Shown in pieces: positions 56,569 through 63,454 of a stretch of DNA of 64,000 nt; positions within the stretch are counted from its first letter, which is position 1; every line of letters starts with the position of its first letter. The stretch is from an uncultured Clostridia bacterium. Its GTDB lineage: Bacteria > Bacillota > Clostridia > Oscillospirales > Ruminococcaceae. The notes under the pieces are model-generated. The model was not told the DNA's origin. It saw nothing but the letters and a program-made list of their open reading frames with translations, and searched no databases. The stretch is taken from positions 1 through 64,000 of the forward strand of contig CANQPB010000007.1 of assembly GCA_947625615.1 (NCBI GenBank). The letters are read 5' to 3'. The translations under genes were made by a program, and so were the position numbers.

Positions 56569-59500
56569 TCACTCGGCGAGCTTTTTGGCGCGTTCCGTCA
56601 AAGCCTTATATCTTTCATCGCTCCTTGCGGGGTCGAACCATTCCCAGCCGCTCGGGGCGGTCATGGCGTAATAGATCATTCCGCTGTCCGAAAGCCAGCC
56701 GTCTATTGAGCCGTCGGCCTCTATCTCGCGCCTTGAGCCGTCGGGGAGCTCTATCACCGACTGCCCCTTGATGTAAACGATGTTCCCGAAAACGGCCTCG
56801 TCGCCGAAGTTCAGCTTTTCGCCCTTGGGGATAGCCTTCCACTTCTCGGCGTAGTCGATCGCGAGCTCTAAATACTTATAGCCTTCCTCCCGCTCTCCGC
56901 CGCCGATGAAAGCCACCGCCGCCAAAAGACACGCCCTTGAAGCCCTCGCATAAAACGCCGGCGCGATTTCTCCGTTTCCGGCGGCCTCCATAAGGCGGTA
57001 GTTGTACAAAAACCTCTTTGCCCTTCTTATCGGGTCCCAGAAATGGTGGAAGCCCTTGGTCATCTGGTAAAGAAGGATATTTATCGCGTTGCAGCAGCCC
57101 TCTAAATTCGCCTCGTTGTATTTTTCCCCGTCGGCAAGGCGATCTTCCTCCTGCTCGCCCATTATGGTATCATAGCGGGTTATCTTTTGAAACTTATGCT
57201 TAATTCCCGTGGCGTCGCTGAATATAACGGTCTTGCCCTCGCAGTCCTTGGCGTAAACATATTCCGCCGCGCCGACGTAGCCGTCCGTAAGGCCTAAATC
57301 TTCATAGCGCCGCCTCATGCCCTCCTCAATGGGCATATATCCCTCGCCGGTGCCCTCGTAAGAGGTCAGCTCGTAGGCGCTCTTAAAGCCCATTTTGGAG
57401 TATATCTCCACCTTTACGAGCCCGATTCCCGGCGCAAAGTAATATGTCCTTCTGCCGCCGCGATAGGACACCCCTTCGCCGAAGCCGTCGCATTCGGTAT
57501 CCAACGCGAGGCAGTTTTCAAAGCTTCCCGCCTTTACCTCGACGGTTCCGGCGTCATCGCAGCTTATTTTTACCTTGAGAGCGTCGTCGAAATAATCCCT
57601 TGCTTCCTCGGAGCTGTAGCCCGGCTTCCACTGCTCGTCGAATATGCAGCCGGCGACGTCGTTCAGAATCATGTAAATGTGGTTCGAGAGCAGGCGGTCG
57701 TTGAGAGAGGTGCCGTCGTATCTCTTCCACTCAAAGCTGAATCTTCCGGAGTGCTGCAAAAGCGACGTCTTTCCGTCGTCGGTGCCGATCTCGAAGCGGT
57801 TAAAGAAGTTCCAAAGACCTATCGCCTCGCAGTCGGGGTTGAACACTTGATCCGTCTCGGTTATCCTCTTCACTACCGAATATGCTGTCTCGGCGTGGGC
57901 CTTTTCATAAGGCGTTTTCGCAAGCTCTACCGCGCGCTTGGCATAGGGGCGGACGTCACGAATCTGCTCGTTGCCATCTCTGTTGCAGACGTAGTCGGCG
58001 CGGGTCTTTAAGATCATATCGAGCCAGGAGTTTTCGTCGTATTTTTTCCTGACGACTTCCGCGGTTGCAACGGCAACTGCCTTTTCGCCCCGGCAATAGG
58101 GAATGTCTATTTTCCAAGCAGCGGCGTATGTCTCGGGATCGGTATCCGAAATATATTCCCAGAAATTGCCCCTGTGGATAGGCAGCAGCCCCTCGCTGCC
58201 GGCCGTCTTATAGGATTTCAGCAGCGCGGCCTCGCAGACGCCCTCCGAGATTACCTCCTGCTTTATTACGCCTACGCCGCTTTTAAGCCAGCTGCGATAT
58301 GTTACTCCCGATCCCTTTAGGCGGGAAGTCCAGATCTCGCAGCCCGTAAATTTTCCGGCGGGCACCTCTATGTCCGCGCATTCCGATTCAAAGGTCAGCG
58401 TCGAGCCGTCTGAGGCGGTAAAGCTCTCGCCCGGTTTAATGTCGGCGGTCATCACGCCGTCGCAGCTAAAGAGGTTGTCTAAGATATAGCTGCTATGGCG
58501 GTTGTGGGAATAAAGCTCTCCGAAGTGGTTGTACCAGCACCAGCTGTCCCCAAGCTTCACTCCGCCCGAAAGGTCTACCTCGAAAGTTCCTCCCTGGAGA
58601 TAGCGGTTCTGTTCGTCGCCTGTAAATTCCTCCGTCGCCGCCTTTTCAAAGTTCTCCTTTGCGTTGACTGCGGCGTAATATAGGGGATCCTCCGGCTTTA
58701 AAAGCTTCAGCGCGTTGTCATAGGCCTCAGGCGCCTCGTCCTTATTTACGTATCTTATGCAGTGTGCATAAGACAGCCAAAGCTTGGCTATAGTGAGCCG
58801 AAAATCAGTAGGGTCGAGCGATGGTATCTGCACGTTCTTTATGTGATCGCATTTGCCTTTTCCCCAGTATTTCAGAAGCTCGCGGGATAAGAGGGAATAC
58901 ATCACCTCGTTGTTCTTGCCGAGCAGCGCGGCCTCCTTGATTCTCTCCAAAAGCTTGTCGTTCTTTTCGCCGGGTAGCCACCAGTAGCCTCGCATCAGAA
59001 CGTCTGCAAGGGCGTGATATTTTTCCCGGCATTCCGGCATGGTGTCTATGTCCTTTAATACGTCGTTATACACCTTGTCGAAGCCCTTTTTCGAGTTTTT
59101 GCGCTGCCAGCTTTTAACTTCCTCTATCTTCTTTTTTATCTTTGTGAGCAGGGTATCGTTTAATTTTTCGTCCATTGAACAAAGCTCCTTTCGCATTTTA
59201 CGTCTGCCGTCGTGAAGCTGCGATTTTACCGTTCCCACAGAAACGCCTATAAGCTTGGCTATCTGCTCCGCGGTCATATCCTCGTAGTAGTGCAGATAGA
59301 CCACCTGCTTTGCGCGTTCCGGCAGCTTTCGCAGTCCCCGGCGCATAAGTCTTGCCTCCTCCTCGGTCATAAGCATCTGTTCGGGGTCGCATTCGTCGGC
59401 GCGGATATACTCCGCCCCTTTGATATCCTCAAGGCTGAGATAGTTTCTGAACCGTTTCACCATGTTGATCGAGCAGTTTTTTGCGATCCGGCATACCCAC

Positions 59501-59721
59501 ACGCCGAACTTTGCCGGCTCAATAAGCCGGTCGAGCTTAAGCCAGGCGGCCAAAAAGGCGTCCTGCGCGGCGTCCTCGGCTATATGCGCGTTATGTATCA
59601 CCGAATACGCCGCCGCACGTGCGCGCTGCTCGTGGCGTCTGACGAGCTCGTCATAGGCGGTGGGGTCGCCCGAAAGCGTCAGAAGCACAAGGGTGCTGTC
59701 CGAACATTCGTTGTGAGGCAT
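56569..59721 (-). CDS. Giant ECF sigma factor with an 870-residue C-terminal extension
   Basis: 1050 residues. Residues 1-180 are a normal ECF sigma: region 2 (AYDELVRRHEQRARAAAYSVI...AEDAAQDAFLAAW, 22-60) and region 4 with helix-turn-helix (LPERAKQVVYLHYYEDMTAEQIAKLIGVSVGTVKSQLH, 133-170). The rest has no membrane helix. It contains a helical part (about 185-365) and two related beta-rich blocks, about 450-522 (VPAGKFTGC, GVTYRSWLKSGVGVIKQEV, GLLPIHRGNFWEY) and 727-806 (VKAGSFENC, GVSYRGG, APGIGLVKVEI, GYMPIEEGMRRRYE). The end (about 900-1050) is helical. No anti-sigma gene adjoins it, so the extension may be the built-in sensor. Strong own promoter. Confidence 0.85.
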   Translation of the reverse strand: MPHNECSDSTLVLLTLSGDPTAYDELVRRHEQRARAAAYSVIHNAHIAEDAAQDAFLAAWLKLDRLIEPAKFGVWVCRIAKNCSINMVKRFRNYLSLEDIKGAEYIRADECDPEQMLMTEEEARLMRRGLRKLPERAKQVVYLHYYEDMTAEQIAKLIGVSVGTVKSQLHDGRRKMRKELCSMDEKLNDTLLTKIKKKIEEVKSWQRKNSKKGFDKVYNDVLKDIDTMPECREKYHALADVLMRGYWWLPGEKNDKLLERIKEAALLGKNNEVMYSLLSRELLKYWGKGKCDHIKNVQIPSLDPTDFRLTIAKLWLSYAHCIRYVNKDEAPEAYDNALKLLKPEDPLYYAAVNAKENFEKAATEEFTGDEQNRYLQGGTFEVDLSGGVKLGDSWCWYNHFGELYSHNRHSSYILDNLFSCDGVMTADIKPGESFTASDGSTLTFESECADIEVPAGKFTGCEIWTSRLKGSGVTYRSWLKSGVGVIKQEVISEGVCEAALLKSYKTAGSEGLLPIHRGNFWEYISDTDPETYAAAWKIDIPYCRGEKAVAVATAEVVRKKYDENSWLDMILKTRADYVCNRDGNEQIRDVRPYAKRAVELAKTPYEKAHAETAYSVVKRITETDQVFNPDCEAIGLWNFFNRFEIGTDDGKTSLLQHSGRFSFEWKRYDGTSLNDRLLSNHIYMILNDVAGCIFDEQWKPGYSSEEARDYFDDALKVKISCDDAGTVEVKAGSFENCLALDTECDGFGEGVSYRGGRRTYYFAPGIGLVKVEIYSKMGFKSAYELTSYEGTGEGYMPIEEGMRRRYEDLGLTDGYVGAAEYVYAKDCEGKTVIFSDATGIKHKFQKITRYDTIMGEQEEDRLADGEKYNEANLEGCCNAINILLYQMTKGFHHFWDPIRRAKRFLYNYRLMEAAGNGEIAPAFYARASRACLLAAVAFIGGGEREEGYKYLELAIDYAEKWKAIPKGEKLNFGDEAVFGNIVYIKGQSVIELPDGSRREIEADGSIDGWLSDSGMIYYAMTAPSGWEWFDPARSDERYKALTERAKKLAE

Positions 59722-59818
59722 ATTGTTGACAATCCTTTCGTGAAAGCTTTCAATAATAAGACAGAAAAAATGCGAAAAAGGTTGGGAAAAAATAAAAAAA
59801 TTTTACTGCGTGTTTTTT

Positions 59819-59847
59819 ATTATACAACATCGAGGCTAAGGGTTCAA
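59819..59847 (-). promoter_or_regulatory. Promoter of the giant sigma-factor gene
   Basis: Minus strand TTGAAC (59847-59842), a 17-base spacer and TATAAT (59824-59819). The AT-rich leader of about 90 nt ends with the palindrome ATTGTCAACAAT next to the start codon. It is housekeeping-type and not an obvious ECF promoter. Confidence 0.75.
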
Positions 59848-59864
59848 TAGAAATGTTTGGGGGA

Positions 59865-59991
59865 GATGTGGCCTAAACGGCCACATCAAGAAGATAGAAG
59901 TTAGAAATTAGAAGAGAAGTTAGAGTTTCAAGGTGTCGCCTGCGGCGACATATCTAAATATTACAAATAATGCGGCGGAAGGGACGCTCCC
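59865..59991 (-). repeat. 125-bp intergenic repeat, full copy 2 (inverted)
   Basis: On the minus strand it repeats the copy at 47371-47495: TCCCTTCCGCCGCATTAT, AATATTTAGAT, GTCGCCGCAGGCGAC, the TTCTAACTTCT tract, and ends GATGTGGCC/GGCCACATC (59865-59887). Differences are scattered single changes and a short deletion. Located upstream of the sigma-factor promoter. Confidence 0.75.
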
Positions 59992-60007
59992 TTTGGGGGA
60001 GTATGTA

Positions 60008-60126
60008 TGCAGCAGGTTTTATTTGCCTCGCTTCACTCAGCAAATCGGGGAAACCACGCTGCGCTCAGACTATAGCGGTTGTCGTACTGGCTGCGCGCAG
60101 CTGCTGCCGAGCCCATAGGGCTCGGC
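60008..60126 (-). repeat. Second intergenic repeat family, copy 1
   Basis: On the minus strand: GCCGAGCCC/GGGCTCGGC hairpin (60106-60126), then AGCAGCTGCGCG, CGACAA, GCGCAGCGTGGTT, CCCCGATTTGC and GCGAGGCAAATAAAACC. A split copy lies at 62989-63176. It adjoins a multi-hairpin element, as does the other copy. Confidence 0.7.
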
Positions 60127-60150
60127 CAAACTAAAGGTCGTTTCTATAAC

Positions 60151-60380
60151 AGGGTTTTCCCCATAGCCCCTTTCCGAATGCGAGGCGCCTGAAGCGCCTC
60201 GCCGGGGGGAACCCCGGCGAGGGTTCCCCCCGGCCCGAAACAGTCCACCGGACTGATTTCGGGCTCCCCTCCTGCGCTTTTTTTGTGAGAAAGATTTCGC
60301 AGTTTGCGGGCTGCGACCAGAGGCTGCTCGCCTCTGGACTCTCGCAAACCTTTTGAAAAAGGTTTGATCGAAAACTTTTA
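60151..60380 (-). repeat. Multi-hairpin repeat element, copy c (inverted)
   Basis: Read on the minus strand: AAACCTTTTTCAAAAGGTTT, CCAGAGGC/GCCTCTGG, CGCAG/CTGCG, the GCGCAGGAGGGGAG linker, CCCGAAATCAGTCC/GGACTGTTTCGGG, GGGGGGAACC/GGTTCCCCCC and GCGAGGCGC/GCGCCTCGC. One hairpin present in copies a and b (CCGGxGCG) is missing. Ends 30 bases before the hemW promoter. Confidence 0.85.
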
Positions 60381-60409
60381 TCATATCACTCCCGCATCGC
60401 CCCCGCCGA

Positions 60410-60438
60410 TTGACATTTCCTCGCCTCAATGCTATAAT
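60410..60438 (+). promoter_or_regulatory. Promoter of hemW
   Basis: TTGACA (60410-60415), a 17-base spacer and TATAAT (60433-60438), consensus on all points, 20 bases before the start codon with AGGAGG between. Confidence 0.85.
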
Positions 60439-60458
60439 TCCCTAAAAGGAGGGGTACC

Positions 60459-61559
60459 ATGCCGGCCGTTTACATTCACATTCCCTTTTGCCGCCGCCGC
60501 TGCAACTACTGCGATTTCTGCTCGTCGATCCATTCACCTGAAACCGCTGCCGCCTACGTCGACGCGCTCGTCCGCAACATTCGCGCATATTCGCGCCTTT
60601 CCCTTGAAGCCGATACTGTTTACATCGGCGGGGGAACCCCCTCGCTGCTCACCCCTCGCGAAATGTCACGGATCCTTGACGCCCTCCGCGAGAGCTTTTC
60701 CCTCTCCGACGGCGCCGAAATAACCGCCGAGGCCAATCCCGACACCGCCGATTACGACAAGCTCTCCGCATGGCATGACTGCGGCGTCAACCGCGTCTCC
60801 TTCGGCGTTCAAAGCTGTAAAGATTCGGAGCTTTACACGCTTGGCAGGCTTCACACCTTTACACAGGCGGCAGAGGCAGTGAGATCCGCCCGCCTCGCGG
60901 GAATCAAGAATATCTCCTGCGACCTTATGCTCGGCATTCCCGGGCAGACCCTTAAGACCGCAGAAGAATCGGTCAATGCCGTCTGCGACTTGGGGATAAA
61001 GCATCTTTCCGCGTATATGCTTAAGGTCGAGAGCGGCACCCCCTTTGACCGCCCCGAAATAATATCCTCCCTTCCCACCGACGACGAGACCGCTGACATC
61101 TACCTGATGACGGTTGAAACCGCGGAAAATCGCGGTCTAATGCAGTATGAGATATCCAATTTCGCCGCCCCGGGATATCAGTCACGCCATAATTTAAAAT
61201 ATTGGCAGCTTGAGGAATACATCGGCTTCGGCCCGTCGGCGCATTCTCTTTTTGGCGGCCGCCGCTTTTTCGTCCCGCCCGATATCTCGGAATTCATCAA
61301 TTCCGATCTTCAAAAGACCGAAACCGAGGACGCCTCGCCAGATTTTTTATTTGAGTACGTCATGCTCGGTCTTAGACTATGTAAAGGCATTCAGCTTGAC
61401 AGGCTTGGCCCCGCCCTGCCGAAAATTTTGCGGGCGGCAAAGCCGTTTGAGGCCGCGGGTCTTTTAAAAATCTCCGAAAATAACCTCAGTCTCACCCGCG
61501 AGGGCTTTTTAGTTTCAAACGGGATCATCGGCGCGCTTACCGAAGTTTTAGAAAAATGA
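60459..61559 (+). CDS. hemW: HemW-like radical SAM protein
   Basis: 366 residues. Starts AVYIHIPFCRRRCNYCDFCS with the cluster cysteines CxxxCxxC and an additional Cys, followed by VYIGGGTPSLLTPREM, NRVSFGVQS and DLMLGIPGQT; the C-terminal HemN-like region has EISNFAAPGYQSRHNLKYW and GFGPSAHS. HemW-type proteins bind heme and act as heme chaperones rather than coproporphyrinogen oxidases; HemN activity is the less likely alternative. AGGAGG site. Confidence 0.92.
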   Translation: MPAVYIHIPFCRRRCNYCDFCSSIHSPETAAAYVDALVRNIRAYSRLSLEADTVYIGGGTPSLLTPREMSRILDALRESFSLSDGAEITAEANPDTADYDKLSAWHDCGVNRVSFGVQSCKDSELYTLGRLHTFTQAAEAVRSARLAGIKNISCDLMLGIPGQTLKTAEESVNAVCDLGIKHLSAYMLKVESGTPFDRPEIISSLPTDDETADIYLMTVETAENRGLMQYEISNFAAPGYQSRHNLKYWQLEEYIGFGPSAHSLFGGRRFFVPPDISEFINSDLQKTETEDASPDFLFEYVMLGLRLCKGIQLDRLGPALPKILRAAKPFEAAGLLKISENNLSLTREGFLVSNGIIGALTEVLEK

Positions 61560-61579
61560 AACAATTTTCGGAAAAGGTA

Positions 61580-61608
61580 TTGCGTTTTTTTCGGATTTAT
61601 GCTACAAT
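61580..61608 (+). promoter_or_regulatory. Promoter of the efflux adaptor gene
   Basis: TTGCGT (61580-61585), a 17-base spacer and TACAAT (61603-61608), 40 bases before the GTG start. Confidence 0.65.
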
Positions 61609-61648
61609 TTCACTGTATGGAATACACATTTTGTCTGGAGGTTATACC

Positions 61649-62692
61649 GTGAAAAAAATACTGTCCGTTCTGGCCGCTGCCGCAGTCCTCGGAACAATGC
61701 TCGTCTCCTGCGGCGAAGAGTCCGTCGAAGACAATGTTTACATACCCATAAGAACAGGAAACGTCATAAATTATGAGACCGCTCACGCCATTGTCGGCAC
61801 CCTTAAGGAGGAGGTCACTCTGCAGGGCACCGTCACAATGCCCTACACCATGGATCTCAGCTTCACCCGCATCGGCGGCACCCTCGCCTCCGTCGACGTC
61901 CGCCAGGATCAGGAGGTTGCCAAGGGCGACGTCATCGCCGTCCTTAAGTCCGACGATCTTGAGGAGCAGATAACCGTTCAGAAAATCAAGCTCGATTCCG
62001 CGCAGGCGCTCTACGAGACCTTGCAGTCTCAGCATGCCGACGCCAACGATATCGAATTCGCGAGGATCGATTACGAGATAGAAAAAGGGGAGTACGACGC
62101 CCTCGTCGAAAACCGCGAGTATCTCACGCTGCGCGCCCCCTTTGACGGCAAGATAACCAGCGTGCGCAACTATCGCGGCGGCTCGTATATCGACGTGAAT
62201 ACCCCTGTCTGCACCATTTCTGATTCCTCCCGCTACCGCCTCACCGTCCCCGACTATAACGGTCAGCTTTCAAACGTCTCCTTCGGCATGAAGGTCGACA
62301 TCGTCCAGGGCGCGATTATTTCGACAACCGGCAAGGTAGTCGACATGATCACCTCGGAGACCCCGCGCGGCTGGGGCGACTGGGTCATGGGCGGCGGCGA
62401 CATGCCCTCCGAATATATTAGCTATATCATTCAGACCGATGAAGATGTCACCTTCTCCGAGCTCGGCGGCGTGGACGTCACCTTTACCACGCTTCGCCGC
62501 GACGACGCCGTGATCGTCCCCACCTCCGCGATCTACGAGGCCACCGACGCCGGCAACGTCACCAGCAACTATGTAAACGTCCTGATGAACGGCATAAAGG
62601 TACAGACCCCCGTCACCGTCGGCGTCATCTCCGGCGAAAGGGCGGAGATCCTGAACGGTCTCGAGGGCAACGAAACGCTCATTCTGAAATAA
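61649..62692 (+). CDS. Lipoprotein membrane-fusion (HlyD/RND-type) efflux adaptor
   Basis: 347 residues from a GTG with TGGAGG upstream. An ATG that overlaps the hemW stop is in frame but precedes the promoter. Lipoprotein signal VKKILSVLAAAAVLGTMLVSC, lipid attachment on C21. Then the barrel-sandwich (lipoyl) half GGTLASVDVRQDQEVAKGDVIAVL, a short helical hairpin (about 105-150), the second half LTLRAPFDGKITSVRNYRGGSY, and a beta-barrel domain. In Gram-positives such adaptors usually work with an ABC permease of the MacB type; none follows, so the partner is elsewhere. Confidence 0.88.
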   Translation: MKKILSVLAAAAVLGTMLVSCGEESVEDNVYIPIRTGNVINYETAHAIVGTLKEEVTLQGTVTMPYTMDLSFTRIGGTLASVDVRQDQEVAKGDVIAVLKSDDLEEQITVQKIKLDSAQALYETLQSQHADANDIEFARIDYEIEKGEYDALVENREYLTLRAPFDGKITSVRNYRGGSYIDVNTPVCTISDSSRYRLTVPDYNGQLSNVSFGMKVDIVQGAIISTTGKVVDMITSETPRGWGDWVMGGGDMPSEYISYIIQTDEDVTFSELGGVDVTFTTLRRDDAVIVPTSAIYEATDAGNVTSNYVNVLMNGIKVQTPVTVGVISGERAEILNGLEGNETLILK

Positions 62693-62710
62693 TTTACGAC
62701 CAAAAAATCC

Positions 62711-62738
62711 AGCCTTCCCGAATCACCCCGGGAAGGCT
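62711..62738 (+). terminator. Terminator of the efflux adaptor gene
   Basis: AGCCTTCCCG (62711-62720) pairs with CGGGAAGGCT (62729-62738), 8-base loop, followed by GTTTTG. Confidence 0.85.
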
Positions 62739-62773
62739 GTTTTGTGTTGGCTGAAAAGCAGAGGGTTGTCAGA

Positions 62774-62960
62774 TGAAAAAGTTTTCGCCGGCCTTTTTCA
62801 AAAGGACGCAGGGGTCGAGGGGCGTGCAGCCCATCGTCGCGCTCCGCAGAGCGCGAAATCCTCCGGGGCGTGCCGAAGCAGGCACGCCCCGGGATAATGC
62901 AAAGCGAAACGCAGGAGGGGGAGCCCGAAACAGTCCGGTGGACTGTTTCGGGCCGGGGGA
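62774..62960 (+). repeat. Multi-hairpin repeat element, copy b (5' part)
   Basis: GAAAAAGTTTTCGCCGGCC start as in copy a, then CCTTTTTCAAAAGG, GGGC/GCCC, GCGCTC/GAGCGC, CCGGGGCGTGCC/GGCACGCCCCGG, and CCCGAAACAGTCC/GGACTGTTTCGGG. It breaks off in the sixth hairpin (GGGGGAAC). Its last hairpin and tail appear 106 bases later (63067-63131) inside another repeat. Confidence 0.8.
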
Positions 62961-62988
62961 ACATGTTATATGTATTTAAATATGTTTA

Positions 62989-63176
62989 GCCGAGCCCAAT
63001 GGGCTCGGCAGCAGCTGCGCGTAGCCGGTTCGACAAGCGTCAAAGTCCGGGCGCAGCGTGGTTCCCCCTGCGAGGCGTCTTGGGCGCCTCGCAGCTCGGA
63101 AAGGGGCGCGGGGAAAACCCCGCAGGGGATTGTCCCCGATTTGCAGAGCGCAACGCGAAAGAATACTGCAAAACCG
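62989..63176 (+). repeat. Second intergenic repeat family, copy 2, split by the tail of the multi-hairpin element
   Basis: Left part 62989-63066 (GCCGAGCCC/GGGCTCGGC hairpin to GCGCAGCGTGGTTCCCC) and right part 63132-63176 (TCCCCGATTTGCAGAGCG onward) match the unbroken copy at 60008-60126. The 65 bases between (63067-63131) carry TGCGAGGCG/CGCCTCGCA and CTCGGAAAGGGGCGCGGGG, the 3' end of the multi-hairpin element. This looks like a nested insertion or recombination. Confidence 0.65.
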
Positions 63177-63300
63177 TATTTTCGTATTGCTGACTTTCCC
63201 GATAGTCGTTATATAACCGTATGCTGTCAACATACGGCAACCGCTGCACCTAAAGTGCCGTGCCTAATTGCGACTTTGCAGCATACCTTTGGGAACACAC

Positions 63301-63395
63301 CCCTCCCCTTGAGGGGAGGGGTCGCGCCGTTCGCCGCAAGGTGAACGGCCGGGTGACGGGGTGGAACCCCCTCTCCCTTTGCGAGGGAGAGGGGG
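63301..63395. repeat. Three GC-rich hairpins in tandem
   Basis: CCCTCCCC-TTGA-GGGGAGGG (63301-63320), CCGTTC/GAACGG (63327-63348) and CCCCCTCTCCCT-TTGCG-AGGGAGAGGGGG (63367-63395). The bases between (GGGTGACGGGGTGGAACC) and the hairpins resemble palindromic intergenic repeats common in gut Clostridia. The preceding stretch 63177-63300 holds only a CCGTATG/CATACGG hairpin (63217-63237). Confidence 0.6.
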
Positions 63396-63421
63396 CAGGG
63401 GGGTGAGACAGACAAAAAAGA

Positions 63422-63442
63422 GACGCCCTATAAGTGGGCGTC
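63422..63442 (-). terminator. Terminator of the last minus-strand gene
   Basis: GACGCCC/GGGCGTC 7-bp stem with a 7-base loop; on the minus strand it is followed by TCTTTTTTG. It starts 13 bases after the stop codon. Confidence 0.85.
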
Positions 63443-63454
63443 CCCTAAATAAAT

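Noticed and set aside
55524..56771. 415-residue plus-strand frame across the flippase gene
   Set aside because: Arg-rich shadow frame; the opposite strand encodes a multi-helix MOP flippase with a good start.
60070..60429. 119-residue minus-strand frame before hemW
   Set aside because: Entirely within the repeat elements, Arg/Gly/Ser-rich, and not conserved as protein between copies.
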